The notes under the pieces were generated by a model that worked only from the letters and a program-made list of their open reading frames with translations, did not search any database and was not told the DNA's origin. Source: Streptomyces griseosporeus (lineage in GTDB: Bacteria > Actinomycetota > Actinomycetes > Streptomycetales > Streptomycetaceae). Taken from it: 64,000 nucleotides of DNA. Where the stretch lies: assembly GCF_014656055.1 (NCBI RefSeq), contig NZ_BNBR01000004.1, forward strand, positions 511,081 through 575,080, read 5' to 3'. This document shows, in pieces, positions 53,754 to 60,656 of the stretch. Position 1 is the stretch's first letter. Every line of letters begins with the position of its first letter. Made by a program: the position numbers and the translations under genes.

Positions 53754-53999
53754 GTGAGCGATGTGAGACATGTGCTGGTGCTGCCCGACCGCGATGCCGC
53801 GGAGGAGGTCGTGGAGGCGCTTGGGGAGCGGTTCGGGGTGCGGGAGGAGCCGCAGGTCGTCCGGGACGCGCTGGCCGGGGAGGACGACGCGGAGGACGCG
53901 CAGTGGCTGGTGGTGCTGCGGGACGAGGACGCACGGCTGGACCCGGCGGAGCTGGACGCGTTCGCGGGGGAGTGGGACGGGTGGCGTGAGGAGCCGTGA
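53754..53999 (+). CDS. 81-residue acidic protein of unknown function
   Basis: A compact acidic protein (VRHVLVLPDRDAAEEVVEAL; AQWLVVLRDEDARLDPAELDAF) with a beta-alpha-beta pattern and no cysteines or membrane segments. The GTG lies seven bases after GAGAAT (53742-53747), a possible -10, so it may be leaderless. It follows the arylamine N-acetyltransferase gene by 87 bases. No family recognised. Confidence 0.7.
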   Translation: MSDVRHVLVLPDRDAAEEVVEALGERFGVREEPQVVRDALAGEDDAEDAQWLVVLRDEDARLDPAELDAFAGEWDGWREEP

Positions 54000-54060
54000 G
54001 TGTGCGGTGCGGGGCGTTGGTGCGGGCCGGGGGTGGGTCGCGCGGCCCGGCGCTTGCGGG

Positions 54061-54151
54061 GTGCCGCTGCGCCCACCCGTGCCGCCCCAGCGGCACGACT
54101 GCCCGCAGCTAAGTCGGTAAGGAGCCCCGCTGCCCGCAGCTAAGTCGGTAA
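54061..54151 (+). repeat. Hairpin and 22-bp direct repeats upstream of holA
   Basis: GTGCCGCTG (54061-54069) pairs with CAGCGGCAC (54088-54096), a possible terminator. Immediately after come two identical 22-base direct repeats, 54099-54120 and 54130-54151 (period 31), each starting CTGCCCGCAG and ending AAGTCGGTAA. A third, partial ACTGCCC follows. This gap of about 220 bases holds no gene. Confidence 0.85.
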
Positions 54152-54220
54152 CGGGTCTCGACTGCCCTAGCCAAGGCCACCGCCACCCCGTTGTCAGTCC
54201 CCCGTGCCATGCTTGTCCCG

Positions 54221-55207
54221 ATGGCCAGGAAGACTGCTAGTGACGACCCTCTTGCTCCCGTGACGTTGGCCGTGGGGCAGGAGGACCTGCTGCTCGATCG
54301 TGCCGTGCGGGACGTGGTGGCTGCCGCCCGGGCCGCCGACGCCGACACGGACGTGCGGGAGCTGACCCCCGACCAGTTGCAGCCGGGCACGCTCGCCGAG
54401 CTGACCAGTCCTTCGCTGTTCGCCGAGCGCAAGGTCGTCGTCGTGCGCAACGCGCAGGACCTGTCGGCCGACACGATCAAGGACGTGAAGGCGTATCTCT
54501 CGGCGCCCGCCGAGGAGATCACGCTGGTGCTGCTGCACGCCGGCGGCGCCAAGGGCAAGGGGCTGCTGGACGCCGCGCGCAAGGCGGGGGCGCGGGAGGT
54601 GGCCTGCCCGAAGATGACCAAGCCGGCGGACCGGCTGGCGTTCGTGCGGCAGGAGTTCCGGGCCACCGGCCGCTCCGCCACCCCTGAGGCCTGCCAGGCG
54701 CTCGTCGACGCCATCGGCAGCGATCTGCGGGAGCTGGCGTCCGCGGTGTCGCAGCTGGTCGCGGACGTCGAGGGGACCATCGACGAGGCGGTCGTGGGGC
54801 GGTACTACACCGGCCGCGCCGAGGCCTCCAGCTTCACCGTCGCCGACCGGGCGGTGGAGGGGCGGGCCGCCGAGGCGCTGGAGGCGCTCAGGTGGTCGCT
54901 GGCCACCGGCGTGGCGCCCGTCATGATCACCAGTGCGCTCGCGCAGGGCGTGCGGGCCATCGGGAAGCTGTCCTCCGCGCGCGGCGGCCGGCCGGCCGAC
55001 CTCGCCCGTGAGCTGGGCATGCCGCCGTGGAAGATCGACCGGGTCCGGCAGCAGATGCGGGGCTGGACGCCGGACGGGGTGGCGGCGGCGCTGCGGGCGG
55101 TGGCGGAGGCCGACGCGGGCGTCAAGGGTGGCGGCGACGACCCCGAGTACGCGCTGGAGAAGGCCGTCGTGACCATCGCGCGGGCCGCCCGTTCCAGAGG
55201 CCGATAG
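54221..55207 (+). CDS. holA: DNA polymerase III subunit delta
   Basis: About 328 residues, the usual length. The three-domain clamp-loader fold is indicated by LAVGQEDLLLDRAVRDV at the N-terminus, LTSPSLFAERKVVVVRN and the C-terminal collar region (WSLATGVAPVMITSALAQGVRAI). Delta opens the sliding clamp for loading. The start is uncertain: ATG 54221 gives the family N-terminus MARKTASDDPLAP, and ATG 54209 would add four residues; neither has a ribosome site. Paired direct repeats lie just upstream. Confidence 0.92.
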   Translation: MARKTASDDPLAPVTLAVGQEDLLLDRAVRDVVAAARAADADTDVRELTPDQLQPGTLAELTSPSLFAERKVVVVRNAQDLSADTIKDVKAYLSAPAEEITLVLLHAGGAKGKGLLDAARKAGAREVACPKMTKPADRLAFVRQEFRATGRSATPEACQALVDAIGSDLRELASAVSQLVADVEGTIDEAVVGRYYTGRAEASSFTVADRAVEGRAAEALEALRWSLATGVAPVMITSALAQGVRAIGKLSSARGGRPADLARELGMPPWKIDRVRQQMRGWTPDGVAAALRAVAEADAGVKGGGDDPEYALEKAVVTIARAARSRGR

Positions 55208-55274
55208 CGGCGCTGCGGAGGACAATCGGAGGCGCAGCCGTACATCGCCGAGCGACGGAGAGGTGGCGATCGCG

Positions 55275-55673
55275 ATGGCTGAGCATCCGCACGCAGCGCT
55301 CGTCCGCAGGGGCTACGAGGCGTTCCAGCGCGGGGACATGGAGACCCTGCGCTCTCTGATGACCGGGGACTGTACGCACCACGTGCCCGGCTCCCACCCG
55401 TTGTCGGGCGACCACAAGGGCATCGACTCGATCCTGGACGGCTACTACGGCCGGCTCTACTCGGAGACGGGCGGCTCGTTCCAGGTCGACCTGCGCAACA
55501 TCCTCGTCGACGGCCGGGGGCACGCGGTGTCCGTGCACCATGTCACGGCCGACCGGGGCGGGAAGCACCTGGACGAGATGGGCGGCATCGTCTTCCGGAT
55601 CGTCGGCGACAAGATCACGGACCTGGACGAGTGCGTCACCGACATCGACATGAGCAACGACTTCTGGACGTGA
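55275..55673 (+). CDS. SnoaL/NTF2-like protein
   Basis: 132 residues with the NTF2-like pattern: LVRRGYEAFQRGDMETLRSLM, then CTHHVPGSHPLSGDHKG and GIVFRIVGDKITDLDEC. The paired His residues after the first helix are common in SnoaL-like domains and could bind substrate or water. The ATG at 55275 has GGAGAGG eleven bases upstream; a GTG at 55263 is an alternative. It follows holA and may be an independent small enzyme; substrate unknown. Confidence 0.78.
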   Translation: MAEHPHAALVRRGYEAFQRGDMETLRSLMTGDCTHHVPGSHPLSGDHKGIDSILDGYYGRLYSETGGSFQVDLRNILVDGRGHAVSVHHVTADRGGKHLDEMGGIVFRIVGDKITDLDECVTDIDMSNDFWT

Positions 55674-55953
55674 CACGGGGAGGACGGGACGCGGGAGCCG
55701 ACCGCGCGGAGGCATGCCCAGGCTCGCGGGGGCAGGCCCAAGGCCAGCGGGGGCAAGCCGAAGACAGCGTGGGCATGCCGAAGGCCCCGGCGACCCGCCC
55801 TGGGGAAGGGCAGGGCGCCGGGGCCCGCGGATGAAGCCGATGGAGCCGCGCCCGCGTGGCGAACGCAGGCCGCGCGCGGCTCCGGGGTTGCCGGTCGGGG
55901 GCGGATGAGAGAGGGCCCGCCCGGGGTCCTTCCGGCGGTCAGATCAGCAGGTG
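55674..55953 (+). repeat. Intergenic region with a degenerate 20-21 bp tandem repeat
   Basis: No gene is supported between the NTF2-like gene and rpsT. Three imperfect units at 55726-55746, 55747-55766 and 55767-55787 each begin gcgggggca or gcgtgggca and end with ccgaagg-like sequence. The rest is G-rich without clear signals. Confidence 0.65.
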
Positions 55954-56220
55954 TCAGCCCTTGAGGGACGCGACCTTCACAGCCAGCGCCGACTTCTTGT
56001 TGGCGGCCTGGTTCTTGTGGATGACGCCCTTGGAGACGGCCTTGTCCAGCGCACGCGCGGCAGCGCGCTGCAGCTCGACGGCCTTCTCGACGTCACCGGC
56101 GGCAGCGGCCTCGCGAGCCTTGCGGATCGCGGTCTTCAGAGACGACTTGACGGCCTTGTTGCGCAGCCGGGCCTTCTCGTTGGTCTTGATCCGCTTGATC
56201 TGGGACTTGATGTTCGCCAC
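55954..56220 (-). CDS. rpsT: 30S ribosomal protein S20
   Basis: 88 residues, canonical: MANIKSQIKRIKTNEKARLRNKA at the start (split here), three long basic helices, GVIHKNQAANKKSALA near the end. S20 binds 16S rRNA. The start is a GTG with AAAAGGCTC eight bases upstream. It is divergent from lepA, with a good promoter between them. Confidence 0.97.
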   Translation of the reverse strand: MANIKSQIKRIKTNEKARLRNKAVKSSLKTAIRKAREAAAAGDVEKAVELQRAAARALDKAVSKGVIHKNQAANKKSALAVKVASLKG

Positions 56221-56339
56221 GAATGAGCCTTTTCAGGTTCAGGCACGGTCCAGCGGGGTCCCAGGGGATCCCGAGTCCCGTGCCAGGTGATTTCTTGGGG
56301 TCGTGCCTCGCGCTGAGAGGGCATGAGACACAGCCACCT

Positions 56340-56369
56340 ACACTACCAGCGGCCCTCCGAGTGGCCCAA
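56340..56369 (-). promoter_or_regulatory. Promoter of rpsT
   Basis: Read on the minus strand: -35 TTGGGC (56369-56364), 18-base spacer, -10 TAGTGT (56345-56340). It would give a leader of about 110 bases before rpsT. Confidence 0.55.
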
Positions 56370-56458
56370 ACCGGTCGCCGCACCCCGCCCGTGGGACCAT
56401 GGAGGCTACGTATCGATCCGACCCGAGGCATAAGGCGCCTCAAGAGACAGGACCCTGC

Positions 56459-58327
56459 GTGCCCGCGACCCCTAACCATGTGCCCGAGCCGAGCCGTACC
56501 GACCCGGCTCTGATCCGCAATTTCTGCATCATCGCGCACATCGACCACGGCAAGTCCACGCTCGCCGACCGGATGCTCCAGCTGACCGGCGTGGTCGAGC
56601 AGCGGCAGATGCGTGCTCAGTACCTCGACCGGATGGACATCGAGCGCGAGCGCGGCATCACGATCAAGTCCCAGGCCGTGCGCCTGCCCTGGGCTCCGAC
56701 CCACGACCCGGGCAACACGCACATCCTCAACATGATCGACACCCCGGGGCACGTCGACTTCACCTACGAGGTCTCGCGGTCGCTCGCCGCCTGCGAGGGG
56801 ACCATCCTCCTCGTCGACGCCGCCCAGGGCATCGAGGCGCAGACCCTCGCCAACCTCTACCTGGCGATGGAGAACGACCTCACGATCATCCCCGTACTGA
56901 ACAAGATCGACCTGCCGGCCGCGCAGCCCGAGAAGTTCGCCGAGGAGCTGGCCAACCTGGTCGGGTGCGAGCCGGGCGACGTGCTGAAGGTCTCCGCCAA
57001 GACGGGCCTCGGCGTCGAGGCGCTGCTGGACAAGGTCGTCCGGGAGATCCCGGCCCCGGTCGGCGTCGCCGACGCCCCGGCGCGCGCCATGATCTTCGAC
57101 TCGGTCTACGACTCCTACCGCGGTGTCGTGACGTACGTCCGTGTCATCGACGGCCAGCTCAACAAGCGCGAGCGCATCAGGATGATGTCGACGGGCGCCA
57201 CGCACGAGCTGCTGGAGATCGGGACGAACTCCCCGGAGATGCTCCCGGCCGACGGCCTCGGCGTCGGCGAGGTGGGCTATCTGATCACGGGTGTGAAGGA
57301 CGTCCGCCAGTCGAAGGTCGGTGACACCGTCACCAGCCAGCAGAAGGGGGCCACGGAGGCGCTCGGGGGGTACAAGGACCCCAAGCCGATGGTGTTCTCC
57401 GGGCTGTACCCGCTGGACGGCTCCGACTACCCGGAGCTGCGCGAGGCCCTGGACAAGCTGCAGCTCAACGACGCCGCGCTGGTCTACGAGCCGGAGACCT
57501 CCGCCGCGCTCGGCTTCGGTTTCCGCGTGGGCTTCCTCGGCCTGCTGCACCTGGACGTGATCCGGGAGCGGCTGGAGCGCGAGTTCGGCCTCGACCTGAT
57601 CGCCACCGCGCCGAACGTGGTCTACCGCGTGATCATGGAGGACGGCAGCGAGGTCGTCGTCACCAACCCGAGCGAGTTCCCCGAGGGCAAGATCGCCGAG
57701 GTGTACGAGCCGGTGGTGCGGGCGACCATCCTCGCGCCGTCGGAGTTCATCGGCGCGATCATGGAGCTGTGCCAGACCCGGCGCGGCACCATGCTCGGCA
57801 TGGACTACCTCTCCGAGGACCGCGTGGAGATCCGCTACACGCTGCCCCTCGCGGAGATCGTCTTCGACTTCTTCGACCAGCTGAAGTCCAAGACGCGTGG
57901 CTACGCGTCGCTCGACTACGAGCCCACGGGCGAGCAGTCCAGCTCCCTGGTCAAGGTCGACATCCTGCTGCACGGCGACAAGGTGGACGCCTTCTCGGCG
58001 ATCACCCACCGGGACCAGGCCTACGCCTACGGCGTCCGGCTCGTCGCCAAGCTGAAGGAGCTGATCCCGCGGCAGAACTTCGAGGTGCCCGTCCAGGCGG
58101 CCATCGGCTCGCGGGTCATCGCCCGCGAGACCATCCGCGCCATCCGCAAGGACGTCCTCGCCAAGTGCTACGGCGGTGACATCTCCCGTAAGCGGAAGCT
58201 GCTGGAGAAGCAGAAGGAAGGCAAGAAGCGGATGAAGATGGTGGGTTCCGTGGAGGTTCCGCAGGAGGCCTTCATCGCCGTCCTCTCCAGCGATGACAGC
58301 GCGGGGCCGGCCAAGGGCAAGAAGTAA
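56459..58327 (+). CDS. lepA: Translation elongation factor 4 (LepA)
   Basis: 622 residues, full length. GTPase motifs: G1 A26-HIDHGKST34, DTPGHVD, NKID; then EF-G-like domains and the LepA-specific C-terminus (GYASLDYEPTGEQSSSLVKVD, split here). LepA back-translocates or remodels ribosomes. The GTG at 56459 has AGGA about seven bases upstream; a longer ATG frame from 56399 lies within the promoter region. It is divergent from rpsT. Confidence 0.97.
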   Translation: MPATPNHVPEPSRTDPALIRNFCIIAHIDHGKSTLADRMLQLTGVVEQRQMRAQYLDRMDIERERGITIKSQAVRLPWAPTHDPGNTHILNMIDTPGHVDFTYEVSRSLAACEGTILLVDAAQGIEAQTLANLYLAMENDLTIIPVLNKIDLPAAQPEKFAEELANLVGCEPGDVLKVSAKTGLGVEALLDKVVREIPAPVGVADAPARAMIFDSVYDSYRGVVTYVRVIDGQLNKRERIRMMSTGATHELLEIGTNSPEMLPADGLGVGEVGYLITGVKDVRQSKVGDTVTSQQKGATEALGGYKDPKPMVFSGLYPLDGSDYPELREALDKLQLNDAALVYEPETSAALGFGFRVGFLGLLHLDVIRERLEREFGLDLIATAPNVVYRVIMEDGSEVVVTNPSEFPEGKIAEVYEPVVRATILAPSEFIGAIMELCQTRRGTMLGMDYLSEDRVEIRYTLPLAEIVFDFFDQLKSKTRGYASLDYEPTGEQSSSLVKVDILLHGDKVDAFSAITHRDQAYAYGVRLVAKLKELIPRQNFEVPVQAAIGSRVIARETIRAIRKDVLAKCYGGDISRKRKLLEKQKEGKKRMKMVGSVEVPQEAFIAVLSSDDSAGPAKGKK

Positions 58328-58369
58328 CCGCCGGTTACAGCAGGCCGGCCCGGCAAACCGGGCGCAACG

Positions 58370-58401
58370 GGGGCCCGTCGTACGAAAGTGCGGCGGGCCC
58401 C
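58370..58401 (+). terminator. Terminator after lepA
   Basis: GGGGCCCGTCG (58370-58380) pairs with CGGCGGGCCCC (58391-58401) with one G-T pair and a ten-base loop. A smaller GCCCGG/CCGGGC hairpin lies just before it. Confidence 0.75.
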
Positions 58402-58449
58402 TCCGCATCTCACATCGGTATCGCGGGGGAAGTGACCGGGCGCGGCCCC

Positions 58450-58509
58450 TTACGCAGCGGGTGCTTGGCCCTTACCCTGATCCCTGCTCGATAGTTACTC
58501 GCGAGTTAA
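58450..58509 (+). promoter_or_regulatory. Promoter and palindromic operator-like site of the acyl-CoA synthetase
   Basis: A -35-like TTACGC (58450-58455) and -10 TACCCT (58473-58478) are 17 bases apart, so transcription would begin near 58485. Just downstream, TTACTCGCGAGTTAA (58495-58509) contains the perfect palindrome ACTCGCGAGT. Its position would let a repressor block initiation or early elongation; TetR-type regulators of fatty-acid genes use sites of this kind (family knowledge, not proof). Confidence 0.55.
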
Positions 58510-58577
58510 ACAAGCTCTCGCGGGTAGGAACCAGCTGCACTGAGCCAGCCGCACTGCCGCGGGCCCCGGAGGATGTC

Positions 58578-60452
58578 GTGACCGACGCACAGACACTGAT
58601 CGAGAACCGTCCGCCGTCCGTTGCGGGCCTCTTCCTGGACCGCGTGGCGGCCACCCCGGACGCCGAGGCCTACCGGTATCCGGTGCCGCCCGCCTCCGGC
58701 GAGGGCCCCGACGAGTGGAAGTCCCTGAGCTGGGCACAGGCGGCCGAGCGGGTCTACGCGATCGCCGCCGGCCTGATCGAGCTGGGCGTCCAGCCGGAGC
58801 AGCGCGTCGCGCTCGCCTCCGCCACCCGTCTGGAGTGGATCCTCGCCGACCTCGGCATCATGTGCGCCGGCGCCGCCACCACCACGGTCTACCCGCAGAC
58901 CAACGCCGACGAGTCGGCGTACATCCTCTCCGACTCCGAGAGCCGGGTGCTGATCGCGGAGAACGCCGCCCAGCTCGCCAAGGCCGTCGAGAAGCGCGGC
59001 GAGCTGCCCGACCTCACCCACGTCGTGGTCGTCGACGCGACCGGCGTCGAGACCGGCGACTGGGTCCTCTCCCTCGCCGAGCTGGAGGAGCGCGGCGCCG
59101 CCCGCCTCAAGGAGGACCCCGACCTGGTCCGGGAGCGCGTCGGCAAGATCACCAAGGACCAGCTGGCCACCCTGATCTACACCTCCGGCACCACCGGCCG
59201 CCCCAAGGGTGTGCGGCTGCCGCACGACAACTGGTCGTACATGGCGAAGGCGATCGCCGCGACCGGCCTGATCAGCGGCGACGACGTGCAGTACCTGTGG
59301 CTGCCGCTCGCGCACGTCTTCGGCAAGGTGCTCACCTCCGGCCAGATCGAGGTCGGCCACGTCACCGCCGTCGACGGCCGCGTCGACAAGATCATCGAGA
59401 ACCTGCCGGTCGTCCAGCCGACCTACATGGCCGCCGTCCCGCGCATCTTCGAGAAGGTCTACAACGGCGTCGCCGCCAAGGCCAAGGCGGGCGGCGCCGC
59501 CAAGTTCAAGATCTTCCAGTGGGCCTCCGAGGTCGCCCGCGAGTACGCCAAGGTCACCCAGGACAACTTCAAGCGCACCGGCAACCGCACCGCGCCCTTC
59601 GGCCTCGCCGCCAAGCACAAGGTCGCCGACGCGCTCGTCTTCGCCAAGATCCGCGAGGCCTTCGGCGGCAACCTGCGCGCCTGCGTCTCCGGCTCCGCCG
59701 CGCTCGCCCCCGAGATCGGCTACTTCTTCGCCGGCGCCGGCATCCACATCCTGGAGGGCTACGGCCTCACCGAGTCCTCCGCGGCCTCCTTCGTCAACCC
59801 CGGCGAGGCCTACCGCACCGGCACCGTCGGCAAGCCGCTGCCCGGCACCGAGGTCCGCATCGCCGACGACGGCGAGATCCTGCTGCGCGGCCCCGGCATC
59901 ATGGAGGGCTACCACAAGCTGCCCGAGAAGACCGCCGAGGTGCTGGAGAGCGACGGCTGGTTCCACACCGGCGACATCGGCGAGCTATCCCCCGACGGCT
60001 ACCTGCGCATCACCGACCGCAAGAAGGACCTCATCAAGACGTCCGGCGGCAAGTACATCGCGCCCGCCGAGGTCGAGGGACAGTTCAAGGCGGTGTGCCC
60101 CTACGTCTCCAACATCCTCGTGCACGGCGCCGACCGGAACTTCTGCACCGCGCTCATCGCCCTCGACGAGGTCGCCATCCTCGACTGGGCGAAGGAGAAC
60201 GGGCTGGAGGGCAGGCCGTACGCCGAGGTCGTCGCCGCGCCCGCGACGGTCGCCCTCGTCCAGGGGTACGTCGACCAGCTCAACGAGGGTCTCCAGCGCT
60301 GGCAGACCATCAAGAAGTTCCGGCTGCTGCCGCGCGACCTCGACGTCGAGCACGGTGAGATCACGCCCAGCCTGAAGCTGAAGCGGCCGGTCGTGGAGCG
60401 GGAGTACAAGCACCTGCTCGACGAGATGTACGCCGGCACGCGCGAGGCGTAG
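58578..60452 (+). CDS. Long-chain acyl-CoA synthetase (AMP-binding)
   Basis: 624 residues of the adenylate-forming family, FadD15-like. The AMP-binding motif is Y201-TSGTTGRPKG, with GYGLTESS and the hinge region DRKKDLIKTSGGKYIAP; the C-terminal ITPSLKLKR carries the conserved lysine. It activates fatty acids to acyl-CoA for degradation or lipid synthesis. The GTG has GGAGG five bases upstream. A palindrome in its leader suggests fatty-acid-responsive control. Confidence 0.93.
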   Translation: MTDAQTLIENRPPSVAGLFLDRVAATPDAEAYRYPVPPASGEGPDEWKSLSWAQAAERVYAIAAGLIELGVQPEQRVALASATRLEWILADLGIMCAGAATTTVYPQTNADESAYILSDSESRVLIAENAAQLAKAVEKRGELPDLTHVVVVDATGVETGDWVLSLAELEERGAARLKEDPDLVRERVGKITKDQLATLIYTSGTTGRPKGVRLPHDNWSYMAKAIAATGLISGDDVQYLWLPLAHVFGKVLTSGQIEVGHVTAVDGRVDKIIENLPVVQPTYMAAVPRIFEKVYNGVAAKAKAGGAAKFKIFQWASEVAREYAKVTQDNFKRTGNRTAPFGLAAKHKVADALVFAKIREAFGGNLRACVSGSAALAPEIGYFFAGAGIHILEGYGLTESSAASFVNPGEAYRTGTVGKPLPGTEVRIADDGEILLRGPGIMEGYHKLPEKTAEVLESDGWFHTGDIGELSPDGYLRITDRKKDLIKTSGGKYIAPAEVEGQFKAVCPYVSNILVHGADRNFCTALIALDEVAILDWAKENGLEGRPYAEVVAAPATVALVQGYVDQLNEGLQRWQTIKKFRLLPRDLDVEHGEITPSLKLKRPVVEREYKHLLDEMYAGTREA

Positions 60453-60493
60453 GGGCCGCCCCGGCGCCGCCACGTCGCTTTTCCCCTTGCCCC

Positions 60494-60539
60494 CGGGTGC
60501 TCGAATCGGGTTCGGTTTCTGACCGTCTTCGAGCACCCG
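60494..60539 (+). terminator. Perfect 12-bp hairpin after the acyl-CoA synthetase
   Basis: CGGGTGCTCGAA and TTCGAGCACCCG pair exactly around a 22-base loop that can form a further CGGT/ACCG pairing. It ends the acyl-CoA synthetase transcript in a 204-base gap before the phosphatase gene. Confidence 0.75.
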
Positions 60540-60656
60540 TGGTGCACGGTTCACATCCAGGACTGCCCTATTCGGTAACTCCCCGCTTATGAGCCTGGTC
60601 GGTCTGTCACCCTGTCGGCAGAAACCGAGACTCATTCGACTGTTCGGGAGCTGCCG

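Noticed and set aside
55631..55908. Short frames through the repeat region before rpsT
   Set aside because: They translate the degenerate 20-21 bp repeat into low-complexity Gly/Gln/Arg sequence with no start signal.
58293..58577. N-terminally extended acyl-CoA synthetase
   Set aside because: The extension crosses the lepA terminator and the promoter; GTG 58578 has a good ribosome site and family N-terminus.
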